Shown here: in pieces, positions 52,050 to 59,473 of the stretch
Numbering within the stretch: the stretch's first letter is position 1
Layout: every line of letters begins with the position of its first letter
Source of the DNA: Intestinimonas massiliensis (ex Afouda et al. 2020)
Lineage (GTDB): Bacteria; Bacillota; Clostridia; Oscillospirales; Oscillospiraceae
Assembly: GCF_900626285.1 (NCBI RefSeq)
Contig: NZ_LR131148.1
Location: 396,891-460,890, forward strand
Length of the DNA: 64,000 nucleotides
Direction of reading: 5' to 3'
Program-made: the position numbers and the translations under genes
The notes under the pieces: model-generated
Told to the model about the DNA's origin: nothing
The model's database searches: none
The model's input: the letters and a program-made list of their open reading frames with translations, nothing else

Positions 52050-53882
52050 TTATTCTACCGTAACGGACTTGGCCAGGTTTCTCGGCTTGTCGATATCGCA
52101 CCCGCGCTGGAGGGCCACATAGTAGGCGAACAGCTGCATGGGCACCACCTCCAGGGAGGGGAGCAGCAGGGGGTGAGTGTCGGGGACGGAGATCACGTGG
52201 TCGGCGGTTTTGGCCATCTCAGCCGCCCGGCTGCGGGTGGTGAGACCCAGCACGTCGGCGCCCCGGCTCTTGACCTCCACCACGTTGCTCATGGTCTTTT
52301 CAAACAGGGCGCCGTAGCCCGCCAGAGCCACCACCAGGGTGCCCGGCTCGATGAGGGAGATGGTGCCGTGCTTCAGCTCACCGGCGGCGTAGGCCTCCGA
52401 GTGGATATAGGAGATCTCCTTCAGCTTGAGGGAGCCCTCCAGACCCACGGTGTAGTCCAGGTTGCGGCCGATGAAGAACATGGAGGGGTGGTTGAAGTAG
52501 ATGGAGGCGAAATACTGGATGTCGCTGCGGTTGTCCAGGATCTCCTCCATCTTGTCGGGAATGCGCTGGAGCTCCTCCAGAATGGTCCGGTAGTCCTCCT
52601 GGGAGATGGAGCCCAGCAGGTCGGCACAGTACAGGCCGATGAGGTAGATCACCGCCAGCTGGGTGGAGTAGGCCTTGGTGGTGGCAACGGCGATCTCCGG
52701 CCCGGCCCAGGTGTACAGCACACCGTCGCTCTCACGGGCGATGGTGGAGCCCACCACGTTGACGATGGAGAGCACCTTGGCGCCCAGCCGTTTTGCCTCC
52801 CGCATGGCGGCCAGGGTGTCGATGGTCTCGCCGGACTGGCTGATGACCAGAGCCAGGGTGCGGTCGGTCACGATGGGGTCGCAGTACCGGAACTCCGAGG
52901 CCAGGGTGACCTCCACCGGTTTGCGCAGCAGCTTTTCCAGAATGTATTTGGCGTTCATGCCCACATGGTAGGAAGAGCCGCAGGCGATGATGCACAGCTT
53001 GTCCATATCCCGGATGTCCTGGGCGGTGAAGGACAGGCCCTCCAGCACCACCCTGCCGTCCTGGATCCGGGGAGAGATGGTCTTGCGGATGGCCTCGGGC
53101 TGCTCCATGATCTCCTTGGCCATGAAGTGCTCATAGCCGCCCTTCTCAGCGGCGGAGATCTCCCAGTCCACGTGGTGGTGCTCCTTCTCCACCGGACGCA
53201 GGTAGGAATCGTATACCCACAGGTGATCCGGGGTCAGTTCCGCGATCTCCCCGTCGTCCAGATAGCACACATCCCGGGTGTACTTGATCAGGGCGGTGAC
53301 GTCGCTGGCCAGATAGTGGGCTCCCTGGCCGAAGCCCAGGATCAGGGGGGAATCCTTGCGCACGGCGATGAGCCGGTCAGGGCAGTCGGCGCACAGGATG
53401 CCCAGAGCGTAGGCGCCCTGGATGCGGGAGAGGGTTTTGACCACTGCATCCAGCAGGTCGTCCTTATAATAGTATTCCAGCAGCTGGGCCACCACCTCTG
53501 TGTCGGTCTGGGACACGAAGCGGACCCCCTCCGACTGGAGGAACTCCCGCAGGGCTACATAGTTCTCAATAATGCCGTTGTGTACCACGGCAAACCGGCC
53601 GTCCTGGCTGACCTGGGGGTGAGAGTTCACATCGGAGGGCTCCCCGTGGGTGGCCCAGCGGGTGTGGCCCAGGCCCAGGGTGCCGTGGACGGTACTGCCG
53701 CCCTTGGTCAGATCATAGAGCACTTTCAGGCGGCCCTTGGCCTTCTCCACCTGAAGGCCAAGTTTCGGATCATATACCGCGATGCCCGCGGAATCATATC
53801 CGCGGTATTCCAAACGGGACAGGCCGTCCAACAGGATAGGAGAGGCCTCTTCCCGGCCGACAAATCCAACGATACCACACAT
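52050..53882 (-). CDS. glmS: glutamine--fructose-6-phosphate aminotransferase (isomerizing)
   Basis: 610 residues from ATG 53882 (AGGAGG 7 bases upstream); removal of Met exposes the catalytic Cys of MCGIVGFVG. The class II glutaminase domain runs to about residue 230, then two SIS domains (CGSSYHVGMNAKYILE; FFIGRNLDYTVGLEGSLKLKE) and the C-terminal PRNLAKSVTVE. It makes glucosamine 6-phosphate for peptidoglycan. The leader is only about 35 bases, so no glmS ribozyme is present. Confidence 0.97.
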   Translation of the reverse strand: MCGIVGFVGREEASPILLDGLSRLEYRGYDSAGIAVYDPKLGLQVEKAKGRLKVLYDLTKGGSTVHGTLGLGHTRWATHGEPSDVNSHPQVSQDGRFAVVHNGIIENYVALREFLQSEGVRFVSQTDTEVVAQLLEYYYKDDLLDAVVKTLSRIQGAYALGILCADCPDRLIAVRKDSPLILGFGQGAHYLASDVTALIKYTRDVCYLDDGEIAELTPDHLWVYDSYLRPVEKEHHHVDWEISAAEKGGYEHFMAKEIMEQPEAIRKTISPRIQDGRVVLEGLSFTAQDIRDMDKLCIIACGSSYHVGMNAKYILEKLLRKPVEVTLASEFRYCDPIVTDRTLALVISQSGETIDTLAAMREAKRLGAKVLSIVNVVGSTIARESDGVLYTWAGPEIAVATTKAYSTQLAVIYLIGLYCADLLGSISQEDYRTILEELQRIPDKMEEILDNRSDIQYFASIYFNHPSMFFIGRNLDYTVGLEGSLKLKEISYIHSEAYAAGELKHGTISLIEPGTLVVALAGYGALFEKTMSNVVEVKSRGADVLGLTTRSRAAEMAKTADHVISVPDTHPLLLPSLEVVPMQLFAYYVALQRGCDIDKPRNLAKSVTVE

Positions 53883-53921
53883 GTGCGTTCCTCCTGGCAC
53901 TTTGACTTAAAACAATTATAC

Positions 53922-53950
53922 AGTATAACACGGATATAAGGAATAGACAA
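53922..53950 (-). promoter_or_regulatory. glmS: sigma-A promoter of glmS
   Basis: On the minus strand TTGTCT (53950-53945), 17 bases, TATACT (53927-53922). Confidence 0.65.
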
Positions 53951-53973
53951 TGGAGGAACCGTGGAAATCTCGC

Positions 53974-54240
53974 TTATTCCCGCCGCCTCTCCTGGCGGAG
54001 CAGGCCCCGTTCCACCAGAATGGTGTCCGCACCGAAGCGGCGCACGGAGGACCAGGGGAACAGAGTGTCCTCCCACCGCCCCAGCAGACCGAACAGCCGC
54101 AGACGGCCGGGCACGATCAGCTGGGTCACCTGTCCCGTCTCCAGATCCACCTCCACGTCACCCACAAAGCCGTACCGGCTGCCGTCAGCCACGTCGATGA
54201 TCTCCTTATAGCGCAGTTCCGAAACCCGGCATCTCATCAT
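53974..54240 (-). CDS. YlmC/YmxH family sporulation protein (PRC-barrel)
   Basis: 88 residues, ATG 54240 (ATG 54237 also fits; GGGAGG upstream). A single PRC-barrel: VSELRYKEIIDVADGSRYGFVGDVEVDLETGQVTQLIVPG is the family pattern at its ends. YlmC/YmxH proteins are conserved in endospore formers and are linked to sporulation, with unknown biochemistry. It lies head-to-head with the AEC transporter. Confidence 0.88.
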   Translation of the reverse strand: MMRCRVSELRYKEIIDVADGSRYGFVGDVEVDLETGQVTQLIVPGRLRLFGLLGRWEDTLFPWSSVRRFGADTILVERGLLRQERRRE

Positions 54241-54276
54241 GCAGCACCTCCCATATACTCTTTTTATATGCGCACA

Positions 54277-54299
54277 GTCCCAAAATCAGACATTGGGAC
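54277..54299. repeat. inverted repeat between ylmC-like and AEC genes
   Basis: GTCCCAA (54277-54283) and TTGGGAC (54293-54299) form a perfect 7 bp inverted repeat with a 9-base loop in the divergent promoter region; an operator or weak hairpin. Confidence 0.45.
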
Positions 54300-54310
54300 G
54301 GGCGCGCCTC

Positions 54311-54339
54311 TTGCGCGGATGAGAAGAAGCCGCTATAAT
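54311..54339 (+). promoter_or_regulatory. sigma-A-like promoter of the AEC transporter
   Basis: TTGCGC (54311-54316), 17 bases, perfect TATAAT (54334-54339), 30 bases before the ATG. Confidence 0.6.
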
Positions 54340-54368
54340 AAAGCGGTTAACGAAAAGGTAGGATAAGT

Positions 54369-55313
54369 ATGGATGATCTGATATATTGTTTAAATGCCAC
54401 CGTGCCCATCTTCTTGCTGATGGTGCTGGGGGCGGTGTTCCGTCGGATCGGTTTTTTTGATCAGATCCTGGCGGACAGGCTGAACTCCTTTGTATTTAAG
54501 GTCAGCCTGCCGGTGATGCTCTTTCGGGATCTGGTGGAATCGAATTTCTTCGCGGTGTGGGACCTGCCCTTTGTGCTGTTCTGCTTTCTGGTCAGTCTCC
54601 TCTCCATCTTCATCTCTGCGGCGATCAGCAAGGCCATCCGGAATCGCCCCATGCGAGGGGAGTTTGTCCAGGCCAGCTACCGCAGCAGCATCGCGCTTCT
54701 GGGCACTGCCTTTCTGGAGAATATCTACGGTACCGCGGGGGCGGCCAGCCTGGTGATTATTGGCGCGGTGCCGCTGTACAATGTGGCGGCGGTGATAGCC
54801 CTTTCCCTCACCAGCCCGGGCCAAAACGGTCTGGACCGGGCGGCGCTGAAGCGGGCGCTGAAGGGGATCGCCACCAACCCCATCCTGCTGGGCATAGTTG
54901 CCGGCCTGGTGTGGACCTTGCTGCGGATCCCGTTCCCGCCTATTTTGCAGAAAACGGTGAGCAGCGTATCCGCTACCGCCACGCCTCTGGGCCTGATGGC
55001 CCTGGGCGCCAGTTTCGACTGGAAAAAGGCCGCCGGCTGCTGGCGGCCGGCGGTGACGGCGACGGTACTGAAGCTGGTGGTATTTACGGCCCTGTTCCTG
55101 CCGGCGGCGGCGGCCATGGGGGTCAGAGACGACAAGCTGGTGGCGGTCCTGGCCATGCTGGGCAGTCCCACCACCGTCAGCTGCTTCGTCATGTCCCGGG
55201 GCATGGGTCATGAGGGCACTTTGAGCGCCAGCACCGTGATGCTCACCACCTTTTTCAGCGCCTTTACCCTGACGCTGTGGCTCTATCTGTTCCGCGTTAT
55301 GGGCATGGTCTAG
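54369..55313 (+). CDS. AEC (auxin efflux carrier) family transporter
   Basis: 314 residues, ATG 54369. Ten hydrophobic segments in two five-segment halves; LMVLGAVFRRIGFFDQILADRLNSFVFKVSLPVMLF is the usual first-half pattern at its ends, and LGLMALGASFDW lies before the second half. Bacterial members move organic acids such as malate or malonate; the substrate here is not determinable. It has its own promoter and terminator. Confidence 0.92.
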   Translation: MDDLIYCLNATVPIFLLMVLGAVFRRIGFFDQILADRLNSFVFKVSLPVMLFRDLVESNFFAVWDLPFVLFCFLVSLLSIFISAAISKAIRNRPMRGEFVQASYRSSIALLGTAFLENIYGTAGAASLVIIGAVPLYNVAAVIALSLTSPGQNGLDRAALKRALKGIATNPILLGIVAGLVWTLLRIPFPPILQKTVSSVSATATPLGLMALGASFDWKKAAGCWRPAVTATVLKLVVFTALFLPAAAAMGVRDDKLVAVLAMLGSPTTVSCFVMSRGMGHEGTLSASTVMLTTFFSAFTLTLWLYLFRVMGMV

Positions 55314-55326
55314 TTCCGGTTTTCTC

Positions 55327-55378
55327 AAATACCGCCCTTTCCCACCTTTTTACAGGTCGGAAAGGGCGGTATTTTTTA
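55327..55378 (+). terminator. terminator after the AEC transporter
   Basis: A 16 bp stem (55327-55342 with 55359-55374) with a further ACCT/AGGT inner stem, followed by TTTTTTATTTTTT. Confidence 0.9.
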
Positions 55379-55477
55379 TTTTTTCTGAAAAACAGGCATT
55401 CAAAAAACTTTTTGAAAAAGCTGCAACTATCTGTGTCTGAACTGTGTCTTACTATGTGAAAGGAGGTTATTCGCCGA

Positions 55478-55987
55478 ATGCAGCTGCAAAGAGAACACAC
55501 CCAACTATCGGACGGAGAATTTTTAACACTGATCGAAGAAAAGGGCGGCTCGTTTTATCGAGTGGCTTATGGATATGTCCGCAACGCGGAGGATGCCAAG
55601 GATATCGTGCAGGAGGCGGTGTGCAGGGCCTACGTAGCCAAAGCCCACCTGAAGGACCGGGACAAATTTTACCCCTGGTTTTACCGGATCCTGACCCATA
55701 CCGCCGCCAGCTTTCTGCGCAAGCACACCCGTGCCGTTGCATGGGACGAAGAACTTCTGGACACCCCGGTTATGGAAGAGGAGCGCTGGGGAGACGCCAT
55801 CTGGGTCAAGGAATCCTTGGCCCAGGTGGATGGCAGGAGCCGCACGGTCATCATTTTAAAGGTATATGAAAATATGACCTTTGCGGAGATCGCGCAGATT
55901 CTCAGGAAATCGGAGAACAGCGTGAAGTCTCTGTATTACCGCGGTTTAAGATCGCTCAAGGAAAGGATGCTGGTCTATGGAGAGTAA
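55478..55987 (+). CDS. ECF-type RNA polymerase sigma factor
   Basis: 169 residues, ATG 55478 with AAAGGAGG upstream. Region 2 (YRVAYGYVRNAEDAKDIVQEAVCRAY at its ends) and region 4 (MTFAEIAQILRKSENSVKSLYYRGLRSLKERM) are clear, with a short linker. ECF factors serve membrane-signalled regulons. The next gene, a DUF4179 protein, overlaps by 11 bases and is the probable anti-sigma factor. An upstream AAC (55425-55427) and GTC (55446-55448) could mark an autoregulated promoter, but the spacing is slightly long. Confidence 0.93.
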   Translation: MQLQREHTQLSDGEFLTLIEEKGGSFYRVAYGYVRNAEDAKDIVQEAVCRAYVAKAHLKDRDKFYPWFYRILTHTAASFLRKHTRAVAWDEELLDTPVMEEERWGDAIWVKESLAQVDGRSRTVIILKVYENMTFAEIAQILRKSENSVKSLYYRGLRSLKERMLVYGE

Positions 55988-57098
55988 TTGGAATGTGCAG
56001 GTGGACATTCCGGAAGATTTAGATGAAGTGATACGGCAGGGCATCTGCGACGGAAAGCAGGCGGCGGCCCGCCGAAGCCGTGCCAGACGGGTAGTCATGC
56101 GCTCGGTCTGCTCAGTCGTGCTGGTATCCGCCCTGTTTGTGGGAGGAATCAACCTGTCGCCCGCCTTTGCCGCCGCCGTCCGGGAGCTGCCGGTGATCGG
56201 ACAGCTGGTCCGGGCCTTTGGGGAGAACGAGCCTCTGGTCCAGGGCGGCAGCCAGGCAGAAGGGGGGACGGTGGCGCTCACCATGGAGCGGAGCGGAGAG
56301 ACGGAGCAGATGCGGCTGGAGTTCTCCGGGACGGACGCCTCCCGGTATCAGGCGGAGTTTGCCTCCTATCCCAAGACGGTCACCATCACCCTGCCCGGCA
56401 CCGACGGCGTGACAATCCTCTCGGAGATCTCCAGGGCGCAGGATACCAGTCAGTACATCAAGTCGGTCTGCCAGCTGCCCACGACCGCCGGGGATACCAC
56501 GGTGATCCAGCTGGAGCTGGAGAGCGATGCGGATGTGCAGATCCAGGAATACCGGGATCCCGGCAGTCTGGTGATCCGGCTGACGCCGGCGGAGATCCAG
56601 CTGGACACGGTGTATTCCGTGCGTACCCTGTCCTATGATGGGGAACATCTGGCGGAGATGGCCGGCCAATACAGGGACGGTTCCGTCCGAATCCTGCGGG
56701 ATGAGATGGGCCTGTTCTTCCTGGAAACTGCCCAGTGCGCCACACAGGCGGAGGCTGAAGCTGCGGCTGCGAAAACCGGCCTGCTGGTGGAGCGGCGCAC
56801 GGGCAACAACGTGCCCGCCTCTTTCCAGAGCATGGCGGACTATGAGAGCAGCCGGTTTTTGGACCAGTTCTATGGGGTGCTGCTCCATGCCGACAAGGTG
56901 GAGACGGTGCTGGACTTCATGGATCAGCATTTCGCTCAGGCCAACAAGCAGGAGCAGGATGAGATGCTGCGGGGCCTGAGTGGTCTGCTGCAGGATCTTG
57001 ACGACGACGAAGAAGAAGTGAACTGGCAGAAGGTGGAATCCTTCTACCAGATTGCTGGAGAACCGCTGCCGGACTTTGTGCAGCAGAATGTGAGGTAA
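55977..57098 (+). CDS. DUF4179 membrane protein, probable anti-sigma factor
   Basis: 373 residues, ATG 55977 inside the end of the sigma gene. A cytoplasmic N-terminus (1-38, basic), one membrane segment (about 40-60, VCSVVLVSALFVGGINLSPAFA) followed by AAAVRELPVIGQLVRAF, the DUF4179 hallmark, then an extracytoplasmic beta-rich region and an acidic helical C-terminus (DLDDDEEEVNW). The position suggests it holds the sigma factor at the membrane. Its stop shares a base with the next ATG. Confidence 0.85.
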   Translation: MESNWNVQVDIPEDLDEVIRQGICDGKQAAARRSRARRVVMRSVCSVVLVSALFVGGINLSPAFAAAVRELPVIGQLVRAFGENEPLVQGGSQAEGGTVALTMERSGETEQMRLEFSGTDASRYQAEFASYPKTVTITLPGTDGVTILSEISRAQDTSQYIKSVCQLPTTAGDTTVIQLELESDADVQIQEYRDPGSLVIRLTPAEIQLDTVYSVRTLSYDGEHLAEMAGQYRDGSVRILRDEMGLFFLETAQCATQAEAEAAAAKTGLLVERRTGNNVPASFQSMADYESSRFLDQFYGVLLHADKVETVLDFMDQHFAQANKQEQDEMLRGLSGLLQDLDDDEEEVNWQKVESFYQIAGEPLPDFVQQNVR

Positions 57099-57445
57099 TG
57101 AATATGAAACGTACAATTTGCATGATGATGGCCCTGATGCTGATGGTTACTTCCCTGACGGCCTGCAGCCTGATGGGGGGCGGGAAGAAGAAGGATGAGC
57201 CCCAGAGCGCGCCCATGGAATCCACCGCTCAGGTGGAGGAAAAGATGGTGAGCGGGGTCATCAACAAGATCGACAACTATCTGGTGCTGCTGACCGATGA
57301 CGGCGAGTATCATGTCATGGACTTCGGCGAAGGTGTCACCCTGGATGACTATGCTGAGGGCGACAAGGTGGACGTGACCTACACCGGCCAGCTGGATGCG
57401 GAGGGCACCAACCCTGTCATCGTGTCCATCACCAAAGCAGAATAA
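57098..57445 (+). CDS. small lipoprotein of the sigma/anti-sigma unit
   Basis: 115 residues, ATG 57098 (TAATG overlap; ATG 57104 is possible). Signal peptide with lipobox LTAC (Cys about 23), a charged linker and a C-terminal OB-like beta domain (about 48-113, MVSGVINKIDNYLVLLTDDGEYHVMDF at its ends). Function unknown; coupling to the anti-sigma gene suggests an accessory role in signal detection. A strong terminator ends the unit. Confidence 0.8.
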   Translation: MNMKRTICMMMALMLMVTSLTACSLMGGGKKKDEPQSAPMESTAQVEEKMVSGVINKIDNYLVLLTDDGEYHVMDFGEGVTLDDYAEGDKVDVTYTGQLDAEGTNPVIVSITKAE

Positions 57446-57453
57446 GGAAAAGC

Positions 57454-57491
57454 AGCGGGCCCGCCGGCAATACCGGCGGGCCCGCTTTTTT
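57454..57491 (+). terminator. terminator of the ECF unit
   Basis: A 14 bp GC stem (57454-57467 with 57473-57486), loop CAATA, followed by TTTTT. Confidence 0.92.
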
Positions 57492-57505
57492 CTGTCTCAA
57501 AGCCC

Positions 57506-57559
57506 TTGACAAAGCGGGCTGGCGGGTATATACTTCGATACATCAAAAATATTTGATGT
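57506..57559 (+). promoter_or_regulatory. arsR promoter with palindromic operator
   Basis: TTGACA (57506-57511), 17 bases, TATACT (57529-57534); just downstream the perfect palindrome ACATCAAA-AATA-TTTGATGT (57540-57559) covers the start site. Its position and TCAAA/TTTGA core fit an ArsR-family repressor site. Confidence 0.8.
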
Positions 57560-57570
57560 GAGGTGACCCC

Positions 57571-57864
57571 ATGGGGACCTATCAGGAGGACGCGCGGGTG
57601 TTCAAGGCTCTGTGCGATCCCAAGCGCCTGGCCATCCTGGAACGGCTGCGCACCGGAGAGACGTGCGCCTGTAAGCTGCAGGAGCCGCTGGACCTGACCC
57701 AGTCCGGCCTGTCCTACCACATGAAGATCTTGTGTGAGTCGGGGCTGGTGGTCAGCCGCCAGGAGGGGAAGTGGACCCACTACCGGCTGAGTGCATCGGG
57801 CCGGGAGCGGGCGGTCAGGCTGCTGCTGGAGCTCACCACGCCCAATACGGAGGGGCCGCTGTGA
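57571..57864 (+). CDS. ArsR family metalloregulator
   Basis: 97 residues, ATG 57571 with GAGGTG upstream. Winged helix with KALCDPKRLAILERLRTGETCACKLQEPL: the CxC at C32/C34 occupies the ELCVCDL metal site of ArsR, with C15 and C55 as further thiols. Such repressors leave DNA when As(III), Sb(III) or another soft metal binds. It heads an arsR-permease-thioredoxin unit, with matching palindromes before itself and before the permease. Confidence 0.92.
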   Translation: MGTYQEDARVFKALCDPKRLAILERLRTGETCACKLQEPLDLTQSGLSYHMKILCESGLVVSRQEGKWTHYRLSASGRERAVRLLLELTTPNTEGPL

Positions 57865-57888
57865 CCGGCGGCCTTTCTTACGGACAAA

Positions 57889-57908
57889 ACATCAAAAATT
57901 TTTGATCT
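57889..57908 (+). promoter_or_regulatory. second ArsR-type operator, before the permease
   Basis: ACATCAAA-AATT-TTTGATCT (57889-57908) repeats the arsR operator with a single changed arm base, in the 68-base gap between arsR and the permease. Confidence 0.65.
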
Positions 57909-57932
57909 ATTCTTTTGACGAGGTGGTTGCGT

Positions 57933-58934
57933 GTGGCATTGTGGGATCTGATCCAGAACCAGATTCTGGGGATGAGTTGGCTCAATGATCTGATCGGCGG
58001 CGGTCTGGCTGCTTTGGGGGTGGACCTGGACAGCCGGATAGGGGGGAGCCTGAACTTTTTCCTCTATGACGTGATCAAAATTACCATTCTGCTGTGTGTG
58101 CTGATCTTTCTGGTGTCCTACATCCAGAGCTATTTTCCCCCCGAGCGCAGCAGACGGATCCTGGGGCGGTTCCGGGGGATCTGGGCCAGCGTGGTGTCGG
58201 CCCTGCTGGGGACGGTGACGCCCTTCTGCTCCTGCTCCTCCATTCCGCTGTTTATCGGCTTCAGCAGCGCGGGGCTGCCCCTGGGCGTGACATTTTCCTT
58301 CCTGATCTCCTCGCCCATGGTGGACCTGGGCAGCCTGGTGCTGCTGATGAGCGTGTTCGGCGCCAAGGTGGCGGTGCTCTATGTGCTGGTGGGGCTTGTG
58401 GTTGCGGTGGCCGGAGGCGTGATCATCCAGCGGCTCCGCATGGAGCGGTACGTGGAGGACTTTGTATTTTCGGCGGGGAAGCTGGATGCCGCCTCGGACA
58501 GCCTGACGCCCCGGGAGCGGGCCGCCTATGCCGCGGAGCAGATGACCGGCACCTTCCGGAAAGTGTTTCCCTACATCCTGGTCGGAGTGGGCATCGGCGC
58601 CATCATTCACAACTGGATCCCGGAGGGATGGATCCAGACCGTGCTGGGCAGCGGGAATCCCCTGGGCGTGGTACTGGCGGTGGCGGTAGGTATCCCCATG
58701 TATGCCGACATTTTTGGGACCATCCCCGTGGCGGAGGCGCTGTTGTCCAAGGGAGCCCAGCTGGGGACCGTGCTGGCCTTCATGATGGCGGTCACCACCC
58801 TGTCCCTGCCCTCCCTCATTATGCTGCGCCGTGCCATCAAGCCCAGGCTGCTGGCGCTGTTCGTGGGTATCTGTACCGTGGGCATCATTCTGGTGGGCTA
58901 TCTGTTCAATTTGCTGGCACTGTTTATCATTTGA
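57933..58934 (+). CDS. permease of the UPF0718 family (ArsP-like)
   Basis: 333 residues from GTG 57933 (GAGGTGG about 7 bases upstream; an in-frame TTG 57915 overlaps that site). Eight or so membrane segments; GTVTPFCSCSSIPLFIGFSSAGLPLGV with the C99/C101 pair, and VGIPMYADIFGTIP, are family marks. Members include ArsP, which exports trivalent organoarsenicals, and SO_0444-type metal exporters. The ArsR and thioredoxin partners favour a soft-metal role; the exact substrate is inference. Confidence 0.88.
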   Translation: MALWDLIQNQILGMSWLNDLIGGGLAALGVDLDSRIGGSLNFFLYDVIKITILLCVLIFLVSYIQSYFPPERSRRILGRFRGIWASVVSALLGTVTPFCSCSSIPLFIGFSSAGLPLGVTFSFLISSPMVDLGSLVLLMSVFGAKVAVLYVLVGLVVAVAGGVIIQRLRMERYVEDFVFSAGKLDAASDSLTPRERAAYAAEQMTGTFRKVFPYILVGVGIGAIIHNWIPEGWIQTVLGSGNPLGVVLAVAVGIPMYADIFGTIPVAEALLSKGAQLGTVLAFMMAVTTLSLPSLIMLRRAIKPRLLALFVGICTVGIILVGYLFNLLALFII

Positions 58935-58952
58935 ATTTAGGAGCTGATAGAA

Positions 58953-59267
58953 ATGGGACTGTTCGGAAAGAAAAAGACCTGCTGCTGCGGTGGCTGCGGA
59001 GGCCAGACGGAAGCGCGGGAGGAGGCGTACAGAGTGAAAGTGCTGGGCTCCGGCTGCGCCAAATGCAACGAGCTGGAGGAGGCCGCCCGGGCGGCTCTGG
59101 CCGAGCTTGGTCAGGAGCCCGCGGTGGGCCACGTGACCGATCCCGCCCGGATCGCGGCCTACGGCGTCATGACGACCCCTGCGCTGGTCATCGACGGGCG
59201 GGTGGTGTCCTATGGCCGTGTGCTGAAAAAGGATGAGGTGAAGGCGCTGCTTCAGAGCGCCCAATGA
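58953..59267 (+). CDS. thioredoxin-family protein with cysteine-rich N-terminus
   Basis: 104 residues, ATG 58953 with AGGAG upstream. An N-terminal CCCGGCGG cluster (residues 10-17) precedes a small thioredoxin fold with redox-active GCAKC (C35, C38) and the cis-Pro segment MTTPALVIDG. This matches the redox-active disulfide protein 2 group often found beside UPF0718 permeases. It may reduce or hand over the metal species exported by the permease. A strong terminator follows. Confidence 0.9.
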   Translation: MGLFGKKKTCCCGGCGGQTEAREEAYRVKVLGSGCAKCNELEEAARAALAELGQEPAVGHVTDPARIAAYGVMTTPALVIDGRVVSYGRVLKKDEVKALLQSAQ

Positions 59268-59273
59268 TCGAAC

Positions 59274-59307
59274 ATACCCGGCGGGTTGGTCCGCCGGGTA
59301 TTTTTTA
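59274..59307 (+). terminator. terminator of the arsR unit
   Basis: An 11 bp stem (59274-59284 with 59291-59301), loop GTTGGT, followed by TTTTTAT. Confidence 0.88.
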
Positions 59308-59333
59308 TGTGGTACCTGGACAAAAGCCGGGCT

Positions 59334-59391
59334 GTGTCAAAAATTTTGCCACTTTCAGGGTTTTGTCTATACAGTTTTCACGCATTATAGC
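59334..59391 (+). promoter_or_regulatory. palindrome and weak promoter before the glycosyltransferase
   Basis: GTGTCAAAA-A-TTTTGCCAC (59334-59352) is an inverted repeat with 8 of 9 pairs. Downstream TTGTCT (59363-59368), 17 bases, TATAGC (59386-59391) is a possible promoter. The rest of the 206-base gap shows nothing further. Confidence 0.4.
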
Positions 59392-59473
59392 TTTTCCCGG
59401 AGGTGAAGAAAGGGTACAATGAAAAAGAACCTCTTGTCCAATGCCTGATCTGTTATTTCAAAGGAGGAACCCT

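Noticed and set aside
53883..53950. Possible glmS ribozyme upstream of glmS
   Set aside because: The promoter lies only about 35 bases before the start, too little for the roughly 150-base ribozyme.
54241..54300. Sigma-E promoter before the YlmC/YmxH gene
   Set aside because: GCATATAAA resembles a -10, but no convincing -35 lies at the right distance.
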